DNA of 64,000 nt from Aliiglaciecola lipolytica E3 (GTDB lineage Bacteria > Pseudomonadota > Gammaproteobacteria > Enterobacterales > Alteromonadaceae). Below the pieces are notes generated by a model, which saw nothing but the letters and a program-made list of their open reading frames with translations, ran no database searches and had not been told where the DNA came from. The stretch lies in the NCBI RefSeq assembly GCF_000314975.1, contig NZ_BAEN01000022.1:186001-250000 (forward strand), written 5' to 3'. Below, piece after piece: positions 28,103 to 39,056 of the stretch (positions within the stretch are counted from its first letter, which is position 1; the number at the start of each line of letters is the position of its first letter). The position numbers and the translations under genes are program-made.

Positions 28103-28579
28103 TTAAGTAATTCTGAATTGCCGTCTGACTTTGCGCAATAATGCAAAAATCCAAGGCCACATTAACATCGTCGTTAATACCGGCCAGAGATAGTTAAATA
28201 GAAAACTAACATCGGTTTGCAAGTGCTGTAACCAAAATACGACGAGGTGATAAAGCGCTGCCAATGTGCCTATGATAAAAGATTGCTGCCACAAGGAATA
28301 ATTACGTAATCGTTGGTAGTTCGAAACCAGAATAAAAATGTTGATACACAAAGCGAAGCTATGCACGCCCAAACTTGTGCCCATTAATATATCGAGTACC
28401 AGGCCGACTATAAATGCAACGCCTACATTAACCCGAGTAGGGAGTGCTAACGCCCAATATGACAACACCAATAATACCCAATCAGGGCGAAATTGATCGA
28501 CCGTTAACGGCATAGGGACGATTTGCAAAATCAAAGCAATAATAATACTCAACAGAATGATGTAATTACGAAGCTTCAT
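28103..28579 (-). CDS. mreD: Rod shape-determining protein MreD
   Basis: A 158-residue integral membrane protein of the elongasome. It has about five hydrophobic helices, starting with YIILLSIIIALILQIVPMP, and the family motifs FRPDWVLLVLSYWALALP and GLVLDILMGTSLGVHSFAL. It couples MreC/MreB to RodA-PBP2 wall synthesis at the inner membrane. It lies 2 bp after mreC and 7 bp before maf, so it is part of the mreBCD operon. Confidence 0.95.
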   Translation of the reverse strand: MKLRNYIILLSIIIALILQIVPMPLTVDQFRPDWVLLVLSYWALALPTRVNVGVAFIVGLVLDILMGTSLGVHSFALCINIFILVSNYQRLRNYSLWQQSFIIGTLAALYHLVVFWLQHLQTDVSFLFNYLWPVLTTMLMWPWIFALLRKVRRQFRIT

Positions 28580-28581
28580 GA

Positions 28582-29448
28582 CTAATTCACCGATTGATCA
28601 GTTTGCTGCAGGTTGGGCTGAGTAGGCGCATCATCCGGCCACAATAAAAGCAAGTATCTTAATCTGTCGAGCTGTGCAATGGGGGTTGCGGTCACTTGCG
28701 CAAAAGGACGACTTTCGTCACGGACTATAGAGGTAATAGTTGCGGTGGGGTAACCTTCTGGAAAGATATTTCCCAAGCCTGAGGACACCAACAAATCACC
28801 CACTTGAATATCAGCACTGTGAGCAACATGTTCCAGAATTAATTCATTAAATTGCCCCGACCCATTAGCAATCAATTGCACATTATTGCGTGCATTTCGA
28901 AGAGGAATAGCATGGGTAATGTCGGCCAACAAGAGAACCCGGCTGTTGGTACTGCCCACTTCCATAATCTGCCCGACAATGCCTTTATCATCAAGGACAG
29001 TTTGCCCTTCATAAACCCCATTAATAGCACCTTTATCAACAATAATTTGCAAACTAAAAGGGTTATTATCCACTGCCATTAGTTCAGTCACCATTTTTTG
29101 TACAGGTGCTGAGATAGGTGAACCTAAAAGCGTTCGTAGTCGGTCATTTTCAGCTTTTAACAATTCAAACTGCTGCAGTTTTTCAGACATGCTTAACGCC
29201 TGTAACGTTAAATGTTCGTTGTCTTCAAGCAACTTTTTGTGGGTGGAAAATTTTTCGGCACTAGAGCTGAGGATTTGTCCGGGAAGACTTGCTATGTATT
29301 GCAGGGGACTCACAAGTGAGTTTAAATAAACTTTTACTGAGGCGAAACCGTCGTATTTGTGGTCGACAAAAATCAATACCACAGAAACAACTAAGGCCAA
29401 CGCTAGTCTGCTGACAATGGATGGCCCTCGTGTAAACATAGTATTCAT
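28582..29448 (-). CDS. mreC: Rod shape-determining protein MreC
   Basis: A 288-residue bitopic inner-membrane protein of the elongasome. A short cytoplasmic start (MFTRGPSIVSRL) leads to one TM helix (about 14-31), then a periplasmic coiled coil (about 60-105, LKAENDRLRTLLG) and a beta-barrel pair with VDKGAINGVYEGQ and GDLLVSSGLGNIFPEGYP. It binds PBP2 and MreD. It lies 73 bp after mreB and 2 bp before mreD. The GNIFPEGYP segment is a hallmark of the family. Confidence 0.95.
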   Translation of the reverse strand: MNTMFTRGPSIVSRLALALVVSVVLIFVDHKYDGFASVKVYLNSLVSPLQYIASLPGQILSSSAEKFSTHKKLLEDNEHLTLQALSMSEKLQQFELLKAENDRLRTLLGSPISAPVQKMVTELMAVDNNPFSLQIIVDKGAINGVYEGQTVLDDKGIVGQIMEVGSTNSRVLLLADITHAIPLRNARNNVQLIANGSGQFNELILEHVAHSADIQVGDLLVSSGLGNIFPEGYPTATITSIVRDESRPFAQVTATPIAQLDRLRYLLLLWPDDAPTQPNLQQTDQSVN

Positions 29449-29521
29449 CTAAACTAAATACCTGTTTGATAATGATTGTAAAACGTCAAATTTGTCTGAC
29501 ACAATTATTCCCTTGTCCAGA

Positions 29522-30664
<1,143 letters not shown>

Positions 30665-30745
30665 CTACTAAAGAATAACGATTTTTAGGTGATTGATGGG
30701 GAAAAGTGAGATTTTAAGGAATGCATTGTGCTTTTTAGCACAAAA

Positions 30746-30770
30746 TTCATGGGATAAATTCCATGCTACA
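30746..30770 (-). repeat. REP element, ATGGGATTTATCC type
   Basis: Read on minus it is TGTAGCATGGAATTTATCCC then ATGAA, the same family as the first half of the 63-bp units, with a GTAG head and an imperfect palindrome. Confidence 0.8.
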
Positions 30771-30801
30771 ACTGCAAATCCTAATTCCCATACTACAAAT
30801 C

Positions 30802-30826
30802 TGTAGGTGGGGCTTTAGCCCCACGA
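30802..30826 (+). repeat. REP element, GGGGCTTTAGCCCC type
   Basis: TGTAGGTGGGGCTTTAGCCC then CACGA matches the second half of the 63-bp units. It has a GTAG head followed by a GC-rich palindrome. Confidence 0.85.
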
Positions 30827-30841
30827 AATTATCTAAACATG

Positions 30842-30865
30842 CCATGGGATAAATCCCATGCTACA
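30842..30865 (-). repeat. REP element, ATGGGATTTATCCC type
   Basis: Read on minus it is TGTAGCATGGGATTTATCCC then ATGG, with a perfect palindromic core. Together with the two preceding elements it forms a small dispersed REP cluster just after the mshQ stop. Confidence 0.85.
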
Positions 30866-30887
30866 AACCTGAAGGTACTGCACTACT

Positions 30888-33800
30888 CTAATTACCTGTT
30901 TCTCGCCAATGTATGATCCGATCGTTACCTCGGAATTGGCCAAACGTCACGATGGCCGACGGATTGCCAATACCACTATCATCCCCATTCCAGTCGTATT
31001 GCAAATAATCATCCCAGGTGATGGTGTTATCCCCTACTGGTAATAATTCAATTCGATATTCGCCCATGACAGACTTATCGACGTTGGCCACGCCAATACC
31101 TTCAAAACTTAATGTTTTCCCACTGGTAACACCAAAATTACTTGTCATTACGCTAATCGCAGACGAACTCTCATTATTCGCATCAGTAACGGAAAAGTTA
31201 TTTGCCGTTAGGGTCAACGCAGTACAAGTATCTGCTGTATTTCTGATAAAGGCAGAACCGTTATAGTATTCAGTAGACACGGCCAACAATAGATTTTCTG
31301 TTTCGGGACCAAACCCGTTATCAATTGTGACTCGTCCCCAACGGTATTCAGTACCGCTAATATTCGTTAACGTAATTAGGTTGTTAGTATCATCAAGCCC
31401 GGCAACTGAATCTTCCGTATCACAGTCATCATTTGCAGCATAACTTTGGTGGTAACAAATCGGCGCACTACCGTAGGTATCGTCAGTGAAAAAAGAAGGT
31501 AAGATATTCATTTCCATACTGGCAGAAAACGCCCCATAAGGCGTGACAGACTTTGAATAGAGTATCTGTGCATTGTTTATAGTTAATGTGCGACTCCCTG
31601 CCACGCCTTCGTCAGTTACATCCATATCCGCGGCATTAAAAAAGCTGATGCTTCCACTGTGTCCGTCATCTGAAAGAGCAATACTATTTTCATCCGCGTT
31701 AGCCAACCATGACCACAAAGTATCTTCTTGATAATGCGTTGTGATTTCTCCTTTAGCATTGTATGCCGTCACCACAAACTGTGGCGCAGTTTCAAACTCG
31801 TTACTTTGTCCTAAATACGTAAACCCGGATGTCAGTTCACAACTATCCGCAAGCTGAGGAGTATTAGCTGACACATCAAAATAAGCGGGTAAAAATAACC
31901 CTAATAATTTAGGTTGGCTAGCACTTGCAGAAGCTGAGCCGATTACATGATCAAAATAATTCGCATCCCGAATATCAAAGTTGACCGCGCCATATTCAGC
32001 GTAATCAGCCGTAAAAGAATAAATGCCGTTGTTATAGGAAATGTTGCCGTTTCTCAGGCTAATTACGCTTGATTCAAAAGACGCGTTATCGGATGCAACA
32101 ATGGTGTCACTTTGAGCATAAGTAAGCACACCACTTTGACCACTCATATTTTCTGGCAATGTGCGTTCAAGTGATAACTCAACTTGTTTCGGTTGATAGT
32201 TAGGTAAAATACCGTTTTCACTGCCTCGAGCTGAAACGTTAACAATAAATTCAGCACCAGCTCGACTTAAAGCGGTATCAGAAGCCGTTTCTGCAACAAT
32301 AGAGTCAGGATAAACCACAAATTGAGTTGTGCCTTGAGTATAATTGCTGCCATCAAGGTTTCCTTGTACCGATAAACTAATTTGTCCTGCGTCTGCATAA
32401 GAAAAGCCGCTTAGTGATGCCACACCTTCACTATCGAAGCTTAAAGTTACGCTTGCATCAGACCCTTCAACGATACTGGTATTGCCGGTTTCAATCGCAG
32501 TTAAGCATGTAGATGGATCGTCACAGCTCAAATTAAACACCAATGATTGACGTCCTTCCAGCGCGGCTACGCACACATTGCTGCCATTCACATCATCCGA
32601 CTTCACAGCGCGTAACTGCGCTGCACTAAAGCGACTTTCAGAAATTTGATCTGGAAACGGATCTGCTGCTGTGGCTCCAATAAACTGAAATCCAGCATCA
32701 CTAAAGGTTAAATCACAGCTTCCGCCGCGTACTCCGGTACATTCAACATTTTCGTTTTCCACATCTAATGTGACTGTCCCTGTAGTCGTTTTGGTTAAAC
32801 TTAAACTAGCTGGCGTATCGCCTAAAATTGTGACACTACCGCCATCTGGCCAGCCCGAATTTGGGCTCATATTAACCGTAATATCTTGGTCATAAAGTTC
32901 GCTGCAACTATCATTAGCACAGGCTTTTATCGTTATAGGTTCAGCTTCGCATGTAAGCCCACTACCGTCGTGTTCAATCAAATATTTGTAAACGAAAGAA
33001 CAGGTTGTCAATGCATCTTTATCGAAATTAACTTGAGTATTGTTTTGTACGTAATTGTAAATTCGCACATCGTCAAATTCACCATTTGCAGAATTTCGTG
33101 TGCTACTACCCACAAAATAACCACTACGATTATCGCCTATATACAAAGTATCCAACTCACCTAGTTCATCACTTAGGTTGTTTTCACTTTGGTTCGAAGA
33201 AGCTTGTTCGACACCATCCAAGTAGAACTCGACATTATCGGAAGTTAAATCCCAGGACACAGCCACATGTACCCAGGTATCAGCGGCATAGCGATACTGT
33301 AAACTTGTTTGCGCGCCAAATCCTCTATCCGCATCATCTTCAGCTCCAAACACAAGCCTGCCGGCACTATTGATACTTAAATAGAAATATTTTGAATCGT
33401 TTACGTTACCTACGTTAGTGGAAGCATCAAAAAGTTGTCTTGAATTACCCGAATTCCATGCTTCATTGCTTCGATACCAAAATGAAATTGTTCCTTTACT
33501 ACCAATACTATTAACATCTAAACCTGTATCAATCGCATAAAACTCGCCCGTTTGGCTGGTGCTATAAGGTACTTCCATAGCTCGACATGCAACCTGTTCG
33601 GACGGATTAATTGGCGATGCTAATCCTAATGGGGTACCGTGATATCCATTATTAGATGTGTCGGTTACCGAGCCAGAACCATTCCACTCACTTTGTTCAA
33701 ATTGATATTGAGCCATTAACATGTCAACTTCACAGGTTATGCAAGAATCTTCACTTTCGTCGTACAGACTATCAATTTCAGTTTGACTCAGCTGTCCTGT

Positions 33801-35999
33801 ATACAAGCGAACATCATCAATTTTTCCTGCAAAATAGTCCTTGAGATCGCCCGGTGAAGATTCGTTATCCCCAGAATGGGTAGCACCTGCGCCTAATATG
33901 ATTGGCTCTGGATTACCGGAAATGCCGCCCGTATAAGAATTTCTAGCAACAGCCTGTTTATCCAAATAAATTCTTATCCCATCTGGTCCAAAGGTGTAGA
34001 CCAATTGATGCCATTGATTTTCAGATACTTGGCCAGAAGAAGAACGTGCGTAATAACTATCTGAAGTAGACTGATGTCTGGCATTGATACTTCCATTCTC
34101 ACCCACCCAAATAGTTAAATGGCCACCACCACTGTCAAACCCAGAAGAATCCTTAGAAAACAAAGCTCGACCATTTAAATAGGAGTTATTTGGTGCATCT
34201 AAATCTTCAATTAAGAACCACATCGAGATTGTGCCGCTTGTGAGCTCAAAGGTGTCATCATGAGGAATATTAATATGTTCGCCGTTACCCGCATATTCAC
34301 TTGCTTGGCAAAGTTTGCCATCAACATCGATATCAGCCCCATCAACCGCTTGCCCATTAGCTCCTGCGATAATATCTATCACTTCATCTGCGCTACCGTT
34401 TAAAGAACAAACGTTCATGGGCCAGTGGGAAACTAAAACGCCGTCTTGCTCATCGCAGGATGGTTCAGAACTGGCCAAGTCGATAACTTCTTGAGTGGAA
34501 ATGGCATAATTGTAAATATGCACTTCTTCAAACTGTCCGTCGGCAGAATTCCCCGTTCCTTGGTGTACGATATAATTACTGCGATTGTCACCAATATATA
34601 AGGTGTCCATATCGCCTAATACCTCTGATAAATTGCCGTCAGTGGTCGTTAGTACGTAACCCGAACCATTAGCAATTTGATAGATCTTGAGCTCACTGTT
34701 ATCTAAATCCCATGTAATCGTGATGTGTACCCATTGTTCAGCGTCATATGAAAGCCCCGTGTAATCGGCTGTTACATCGTAGTCATCTTCGTCTTCAATA
34801 CCAAACTGCAGCCGACCACCGCCTAATGATAAGTAAAAATATTTGTCTTGAGAGGGAGCTTGATTAGACGCATCAAAAAGCTGTCTTTTAGTACTATCAG
34901 ACCATGACAAATTACTTCGATACCAAAAAGAAATACTGCCAGAATTACCTAAGTCATTTATATCTATACCTGTATCAATGGCATCTTTTTCTGATGAACT
35001 GGTATTGCTAGGTACATCTAGCAGTCGGCAGCTACCTCCAGAATACGAGATGGGAGACACACCTCCAATAGGGCTTGCATGTAAGTCATTTCCAGAACTA
35101 TCCAGGATACTATTGTCACCACTCCATACTGACTCATTAAACTGATAATTTGCCTGTAGGCTGCTTGGCGCTTCATACTCGCACACATCAGAAAACTCGT
35201 ATTTGGCAAAAAGATTAGAAACATAATTAACCGTTGCATAACTGTTTAATGTGACATATCTCGCCGCGATGGAACCGGTTAAAATTGCACCTGTATTGAT
35301 AGTTACTGAATTATTCGCATAAACTAAAGCATCCATTTCTGCATACGAATTTAATATCACACTGTTAAATGATCTCAACATAATCATCGCGTCATCTGTC
35401 ATTCCATTGACCACACGATTTGTATCTATCGTGACATTCTGCGCATATATATAAACTGTGCCACTGCCCACAACATTAATACCAATATCATTACTGGAAT
35501 TTGAACTATTAACATTAAAGTTTTTTATCCAATATGTACCGGGTTTCATATTAATATTAGTGCCAGATTCAATATTGAAATTATTAATATAATAGGTTGA
35601 GTAGTTATTAGAAAAGGAAGATGTTCCCGATTTCAAGGTCACAGAATTGTAAACATTACTGTTATAATTCCCCTCTCCTATAACACCACTTCTAACGTTA
35701 ATGCTGCTTCCGTTGAAAGAAGGGAAGCTTGAATTATTATCCATTTGCGTCGATGCTCGGCCAGACACAGTACAATCAGTTGACCCACAACTGTCGCCAT
35801 TGCGAACATTGAGATTGCCATAAACGAAAGGTAAAACTGACGAGGGGGCATTTACTACCTTCGAACCTGTACCCATAGTCAGCGAACCGTTGCTAGCGTA
35901 ACTCTGTACTCCGTTAGGAAAAACTGCTTCACATTGTGCCCCTATGGCCAAGGCACTATAAAACAATAAATATAAACTAATAAAAATGCGCATAATCAT
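30888..35999 (-). CDS. mshQ: MSHA biogenesis protein MshQ, LamG-rich
   Basis: Last gene of the MSHA locus, 1703 residues, probably exported (signal IFISLYLLFYSALAIGAQ). Residues 20-275 are a Ser/Asn-rich beta-repeat region. Three LamG/concanavalin-like domains follow at about 280-515, 520-755 and 758-995. The first and third are close relatives, each ending in TLYIGDNRS and a (V/H)IYNY strand. The rest (about 1005-1703) fits the DUF6701 region of MshQ, with many paired Cys. The LamG domains suggest glycan or surface binding, perhaps as a pilus-tip adhesin, which is inference. The ATG overlaps the mshP stop by 4 bp. Confidence 0.88.
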   Translation of the reverse strand: MIMRIFISLYLLFYSALAIGAQCEAVFPNGVQSYASNGSLTMGTGSKVVNAPSSVLPFVYGNLNVRNGDSCGSTDCTVSGRASTQMDNNSSFPSFNGSSINVRSGVIGEGNYNSNVYNSVTLKSGTSSFSNNYSTYYINNFNIESGTNINMKPGTYWIKNFNVNSSNSSNDIGINVVGSGTVYIYAQNVTIDTNRVVNGMTDDAMIMLRSFNSVILNSYAEMDALVYANNSVTINTGAILTGSIAARYVTLNSYATVNYVSNLFAKYEFSDVCEYEAPSSLQANYQFNESVWSGDNSILDSSGNDLHASPIGGVSPISYSGGSCRLLDVPSNTSSSEKDAIDTGIDINDLGNSGSISFWYRSNLSWSDSTKRQLFDASNQAPSQDKYFYLSLGGGRLQFGIEDEDDYDVTADYTGLSYDAEQWVHITITWDLDNSELKIYQIANGSGYVLTTTDGNLSEVLGDMDTLYIGDNRSNYIVHQGTGNSADGQFEEVHIYNYAISTQEVIDLASSEPSCDEQDGVLVSHWPMNVCSLNGSADEVIDIIAGANGQAVDGADIDVDGKLCQASEYAGNGEHINIPHDDTFELTSGTISMWFLIEDLDAPNNSYLNGRALFSKDSSGFDSGGGHLTIWVGENGSINARHQSTSDSYYARSSSGQVSENQWHQLVYTFGPDGIRIYLDKQAVARNSYTGGISGNPEPIILGAGATHSGDNESSPGDLKDYFAGKIDDVRLYTGQLSQTEIDSLYDESEDSCITCEVDMLMAQYQFEQSEWNGSGSVTDTSNNGYHGTPLGLASPINPSEQVACRAMEVPYSTSQTGEFYAIDTGLDVNSIGSKGTISFWYRSNEAWNSGNSRQLFDASTNVGNVNDSKYFYLSINSAGRLVFGAEDDADRGFGAQTSLQYRYAADTWVHVAVSWDLTSDNVEFYLDGVEQASSNQSENNLSDELGELDTLYIGDNRSGYFVGSSTRNSANGEFDDVRIYNYVQNNTQVNFDKDALTTCSFVYKYLIEHDGSGLTCEAEPITIKACANDSCSELYDQDITVNMSPNSGWPDGGSVTILGDTPASLSLTKTTTGTVTLDVENENVECTGVRGGSCDLTFSDAGFQFIGATAADPFPDQISESRFSAAQLRAVKSDDVNGSNVCVAALEGRQSLVFNLSCDDPSTCLTAIETGNTSIVEGSDASVTLSFDSEGVASLSGFSYADAGQISLSVQGNLDGSNYTQGTTQFVVYPDSIVAETASDTALSRAGAEFIVNVSARGSENGILPNYQPKQVELSLERTLPENMSGQSGVLTYAQSDTIVASDNASFESSVISLRNGNISYNNGIYSFTADYAEYGAVNFDIRDANYFDHVIGSASASASQPKLLGLFLPAYFDVSANTPQLADSCELTSGFTYLGQSNEFETAPQFVVTAYNAKGEITTHYQEDTLWSWLANADENSIALSDDGHSGSISFFNAADMDVTDEGVAGSRTLTINNAQILYSKSVTPYGAFSASMEMNILPSFFTDDTYGSAPICYHQSYAANDDCDTEDSVAGLDDTNNLITLTNISGTEYRWGRVTIDNGFGPETENLLLAVSTEYYNGSAFIRNTADTCTALTLTANNFSVTDANNESSSAISVMTSNFGVTSGKTLSFEGIGVANVDKSVMGEYRIELLPVGDNTITWDDYLQYDWNGDDSGIGNPSAIVTFGQFRGNDRIIHWRETGN

Positions 36000-36430
36000 T
36001 CCACAATTGCGTCAACAGCAACACTGCGGCTGGCAGTAACCTTGCCTGCACTACAAATACCAGTGCTCTCAAAATGATAATATTGCGTGGTTTCATCCAC
36101 GAACCCGGTAGTTAACGTGCAACTGGCAATCGCATAACAATTCTGTAATCCAGGCACGGTTGCAAAGGCAATAGTAGTCAAACTATCACAGTTTCCAGCA
36201 CCATCCTGAGTGAGAGGAAATGCTGACTTGATGTTAATTTCCATAGAAGACTGTGCAGCATGCAGAGCTCGTGCACCGTATACTTCATGGATAACGGCGT
36301 CTGCCGATGAATTTAACAATTTCACCATCGTCAGCCCTAGAAGAGCCATGACAATAATGACAAATAGCGCTATCACAATCATGCTACCCGACTGTTTTTG
36401 TAAACTAGCGTGAAGATAATTATGGCGCAT
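35996..36430 (-). CDS. mshP: MSHA biogenesis protein MshP
   Basis: A pseudopilin-like protein of about 144 residues. Its leader ends in KQSGS, followed by the hydrophobic helix MIVIALFVIIVMALLGLTMV, without the Glu at +5 typical of major pilins, as is usual for MshP/PilX-like proteins. The rest has four Cys that may form disulfides. ATG 36430 is preferred over a longer frame; it overlaps the mshO end by 11 bp. It probably primes or caps the MSHA pilus with MshO and MshD. Confidence 0.85.
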   Translation of the reverse strand: MRHNYLHASLQKQSGSMIVIALFVIIVMALLGLTMVKLLNSSADAVIHEVYGARALHAAQSSMEINIKSAFPLTQDGAGNCDSLTTIAFATVPGLQNCYAIASCTLTTGFVDETTQYYHFESTGICSAGKVTASRSVAVDAIVE

Positions 36431-37241
36431 TAGGAATATGTACCTCGTTGTTAAACACAACGAGCTCCTCATTCAGCTCAAATCTTAATAATGTAATCAC
36501 AAACGCATTGCGAGTGAGAGACGCTTCGGTAATACGGAATGGCTTATCTTGCCCAGACCCAGCTAAATCATTCTGAACGTGTTCCGCCATCAACACGGCT
36601 CCGGAAATGGACGTAGTTTGGTTAAACGAAGTAGGATACGCTTGTTTTCTATACAGTTTATTGTTTGTTACGCAATAACTTACCGGTGCTCCAATTATAT
36701 ATGCCCTAGAACTCGGGGAGTCTGTTTCAAATTGGCTATTAGACGCTAAAGTGACGAGCAATTTTTTAGAGTCTGAGGGATCAAGTTCCGGTTCCCCACC
36801 AAGTGTGTACCTGCGCGAAGATATATCATAAACATCATCTACAGAAGTGGGATAAACAATCAATGCCTGTCCACTTTCATAACTGTACTCATTAATGGCT
36901 GCATCGGTGGCAATCAGCTTGATTTCATTGGTTGCAGGCTCGGGGGCTACCGGAATATCAAAATAGAAGCTGCTAAACAAAATAGGTTGGAATTCAAGAC
37001 ACTGAATACTGCTATCGCCGGCGATCCGTAAGCTGTTAGGTAACGCATTACGTATTTCTAAATTCATACGCTGAACTGCAAACCGACCTTGACTCAACAA
37101 CTTGTCACGCTCAGCAACATCAACATAAATATCAGTTCCTGTGCGAATAAACCCAGCTATACCTACCGACACTACACTTAACACCACGAGTACCGTTATG
37201 AGCTCAATAAGAGTAAAGCCTTGATGTTTAAAACGGCGCAT
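36420..37241 (-). CDS. mshO: MSHA minor pilin MshO
   Basis: A 273-residue type IV prepilin-like protein. The leader MRRFKHQG is followed by the FTLIELITVLVVLSVVSVGI helix with Glu at +5, the substrate site for the PilD peptidase. The length is typical for MshO/PilW-like minor pilins. The start overlaps the mshD stop by one base (TAATG), and the end overlaps mshP. It is part of the mshB-A-C-D-O-P-Q structural gene run. Confidence 0.9.
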   Translation of the reverse strand: MRRFKHQGFTLIELITVLVVLSVVSVGIAGFIRTGTDIYVDVAERDKLLSQGRFAVQRMNLEIRNALPNSLRIAGDSSIQCLEFQPILFSSFYFDIPVAPEPATNEIKLIATDAAINEYSYESGQALIVYPTSVDDVYDISSRRYTLGGEPELDPSDSKKLLVTLASNSQFETDSPSSRAYIIGAPVSYCVTNNKLYRKQAYPTSFNQTTSISGAVLMAEHVQNDLAGSGQDKPFRITEASLTRNAFVITLLRFELNEELVVFNNEVHIPNAP

Positions 37242-37855
37242 TAGTAATTACTCCGATATGCAGAAAACTGCAACGTTTCATCACTGGGGGTTACAACATT
37301 CACTAAAATCAATTTTGACGACTGATTAGAATCCGAAGTGCCATTCAAGTCGCCATCATAGGTCACCGTTATTGAGACACTAAAGCCTGCATAAAGGTTT
37401 TGACCATCAATTATTAATTCTTCACCTAACGAATTGCGAATAACCGAATCTGTATATCCGCGTCCCTGTTGCAAGCCGTTATAATCATCTACATCATCAA
37501 AGTTAGAGAGACTAGCTGTGCGAGTTTCAGATGCATCGGGTCCTAAATTGTTAGATGCAGTACAAGCGATTTCGCCAGCATCATCATAGTCGCCATCATT
37601 ATTCAGATCGTCGTTACAGCGCCTATTTCCCAAACTATTTTCATCATAGGCTTTAGCTGTAATTTCTTTAATAAAGGTATTCGCCAACTCAGTAGCCCGA
37701 ACTTGCATAATCGGATCGACACTTTTTCCTGAAAGAGGAACAATCAAGCTAGTAACAAAGGTCAGTGCGATTGCAAAAATCACGATACCGACGATTAACT
37801 CAATTAGCGTAAAGCCGCGTTGGACTGTTAGTTGATTATGATTAATCACAGGCAT
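37241..37855 (-). CDS. mshD: MSHA minor pilin MshD
   Basis: About 204 residues. The leader MPVINHNQLTVQRG precedes the FTLIELIVGIVIFAIALTFV helix with Glu +5. The mature part carries an Asp/Asn-rich segment (CNDDLNNDGDYDDAGE) that resembles a calcium-binding loop. ATG 37855 follows AAGGG at good spacing and is preferred over a start seven codons upstream. It overlaps mshC by 14 bp and mshO by one base. Confidence 0.9.
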   Translation of the reverse strand: MPVINHNQLTVQRGFTLIELIVGIVIFAIALTFVTSLIVPLSGKSVDPIMQVRATELANTFIKEITAKAYDENSLGNRRCNDDLNNDGDYDDAGEIACTASNNLGPDASETRTASLSNFDDVDDYNGLQQGRGYTDSVIRNSLGEELIIDGQNLYAGFSVSITVTYDGDLNGTSDSNQSSKLILVNVVTPSDETLQFSAYRSNY

Positions 37856-38375
37856 GAATATACCCTTGTGACTCAATGCAAACCCCTACTGTGCTTTCCC
37901 CCTGAAAAATCACCTCTACGTTATTTGCGCAAAAGCCATTGCCTGTATCTGGGCAACCAAAACGATTAAACTTAATGCTGCCACCACCGCTGGTGATAGT
38001 CACATTATCCGCTAACATTTCATCTATGTTTGCTACTACGTATTCGGCGCTTTCACTGGTATCTATCGTGGACGAACAGGAAAGTGTTTTATTGGTGTTG
38101 GAATAAGTAAGAGTTGGCGGTCCAAAAGATGAGTTTGCGTCAGTAAATACGTTGACTTGAAAACAAAAACCATCGCGGGTGTCATTCATTGCGCGTTGTT
38201 GCATAGTACGCAACGAAGATATGAGCCGCGCTTGATATGTATATTCCGCTACGCCCCCGCCGCTTTGAATACGGGGGGCCACGGTAACGGCAAGAATTCC
38301 AATCAATATAACCACAACAATCAGCTCCACTAAAGTGAAGCCGATTGAATGATTAATGGCTGATGAGTTCCTCAC
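37842..38375 (-). CDS. mshC: MSHA minor pilin MshC
   Basis: A 177-residue prepilin. The leader MRNSSAINHSIG is followed by FTLVELIVVVILIGILAVTVAPRI, with Glu +5 and the APR motif seen in the MSHA pilins. The start codon is GTG. Several Cys are in the C-terminal third. It lies 42 bp after mshA and overlaps mshD by 14 bp. Confidence 0.9.
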   Translation of the reverse strand: MRNSSAINHSIGFTLVELIVVVILIGILAVTVAPRIQSGGGVAEYTYQARLISSLRTMQQRAMNDTRDGFCFQVNVFTDANSSFGPPTLTYSNTNKTLSCSSTIDTSESAEYVVANIDEMLADNVTITSGGGSIKFNRFGCPDTGNGFCANNVEVIFQGESTVGVCIESQGYIHACD

Positions 38376-38417
38376 CGTTGTACATCTGCAAAACCAGTTT
38401 TAAAGTGGCTTTGCTAA

Positions 38418-38930
38418 TTAACAACCAGTATCAACTACTGTAATTGTCGGAGCGCCATTAGCACTGGCTGCATCTTCATAAATTACATGGCAAGCATCAC
38501 TAGTGTAGTCTGTAGCAGTTGCTCCTGGTGCAATACCAAAAGTGCCTGCAGCTGGAGTATCTGCGTCACCATCACCAATGACCAAATTGAAGTCAACGCC
38601 GATATCTAGTTGTACCCAACCAGCAAGCATAGCTTCTGTCATCAGTTCAGCATCTGGGTAACCAAAATCAGTTTGTACGTCTACGCCACTCACAGAGACT
38701 TGTGAAGTCGCGTCACCCGCATTACCAACTGTTTGCTGACCAGCAATAGCTGATTTTGCATAAACTAGCTGCGCACCACTTTGCATTGCTGCTTTTACAC
38801 CTTTAAGTGTAGAAGCGGTAGCATCACTGCTTAAATCAATAAATCTCGGTGCAGCCGTCACTGCCAAGATCCCCAAAATCACTATTACAATGATCAATTC
38901 TATTAGTGTAAATCCGCGTTGTTGTTGCAT
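38418..38930 (-). CDS. mshA: Major MSHA pilin MshA
   Basis: Main structural subunit of the mannose-sensitive haemagglutinin type IV pilus, 170 residues. A short leader MQQQRG precedes the FTLIELIIVIVILGILAVTA helix, then the APRFIDLSSDATASTLKGVK segment typical of MshA. The C-terminal Cys pair (DACHVIYED and VVDTGC at the end) closes the D-region loop. The ATG is preceded by GAGGATAATACC. The 126-bp gap upstream, with an imperfect AGGTAT/ATACCT hairpin, may contain its own promoter. Confidence 0.93.
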   Translation of the reverse strand: MQQQRGFTLIELIIVIVILGILAVTAAPRFIDLSSDATASTLKGVKAAMQSGAQLVYAKSAIAGQQTVGNAGDATSQVSVSGVDVQTDFGYPDAELMTEAMLAGWVQLDIGVDFNLVIGDGDADTPAAGTFGIAPGATATDYTSDACHVIYEDAASANGAPTITVVDTGC

Positions 38931-39056
38931 GGTATTATCCTCAGTTTTTCAAAAATTATAATGACAAATTTTTATTCTATTTAATATAGGTTAGGGCGAT
39001 TTAAAGGTATGTTTTTTTATACCTGGCTATCATTTTTCATAATGCTAAAAATTGGA

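Noticed and set aside
30726-30743. TTGTGCT/AGCACAA hairpin as an mshQ terminator
   Set aside because: There is no T-tract on the transcribed strand and the stem has only seven pairs.
38931-39056. AGGTAT/ATACCT hairpin upstream of mshA as a riboswitch
   Set aside because: Only six pairs with an A-rich loop, and no known riboswitch core is visible. A promoter-leader or weak attenuator is as likely.
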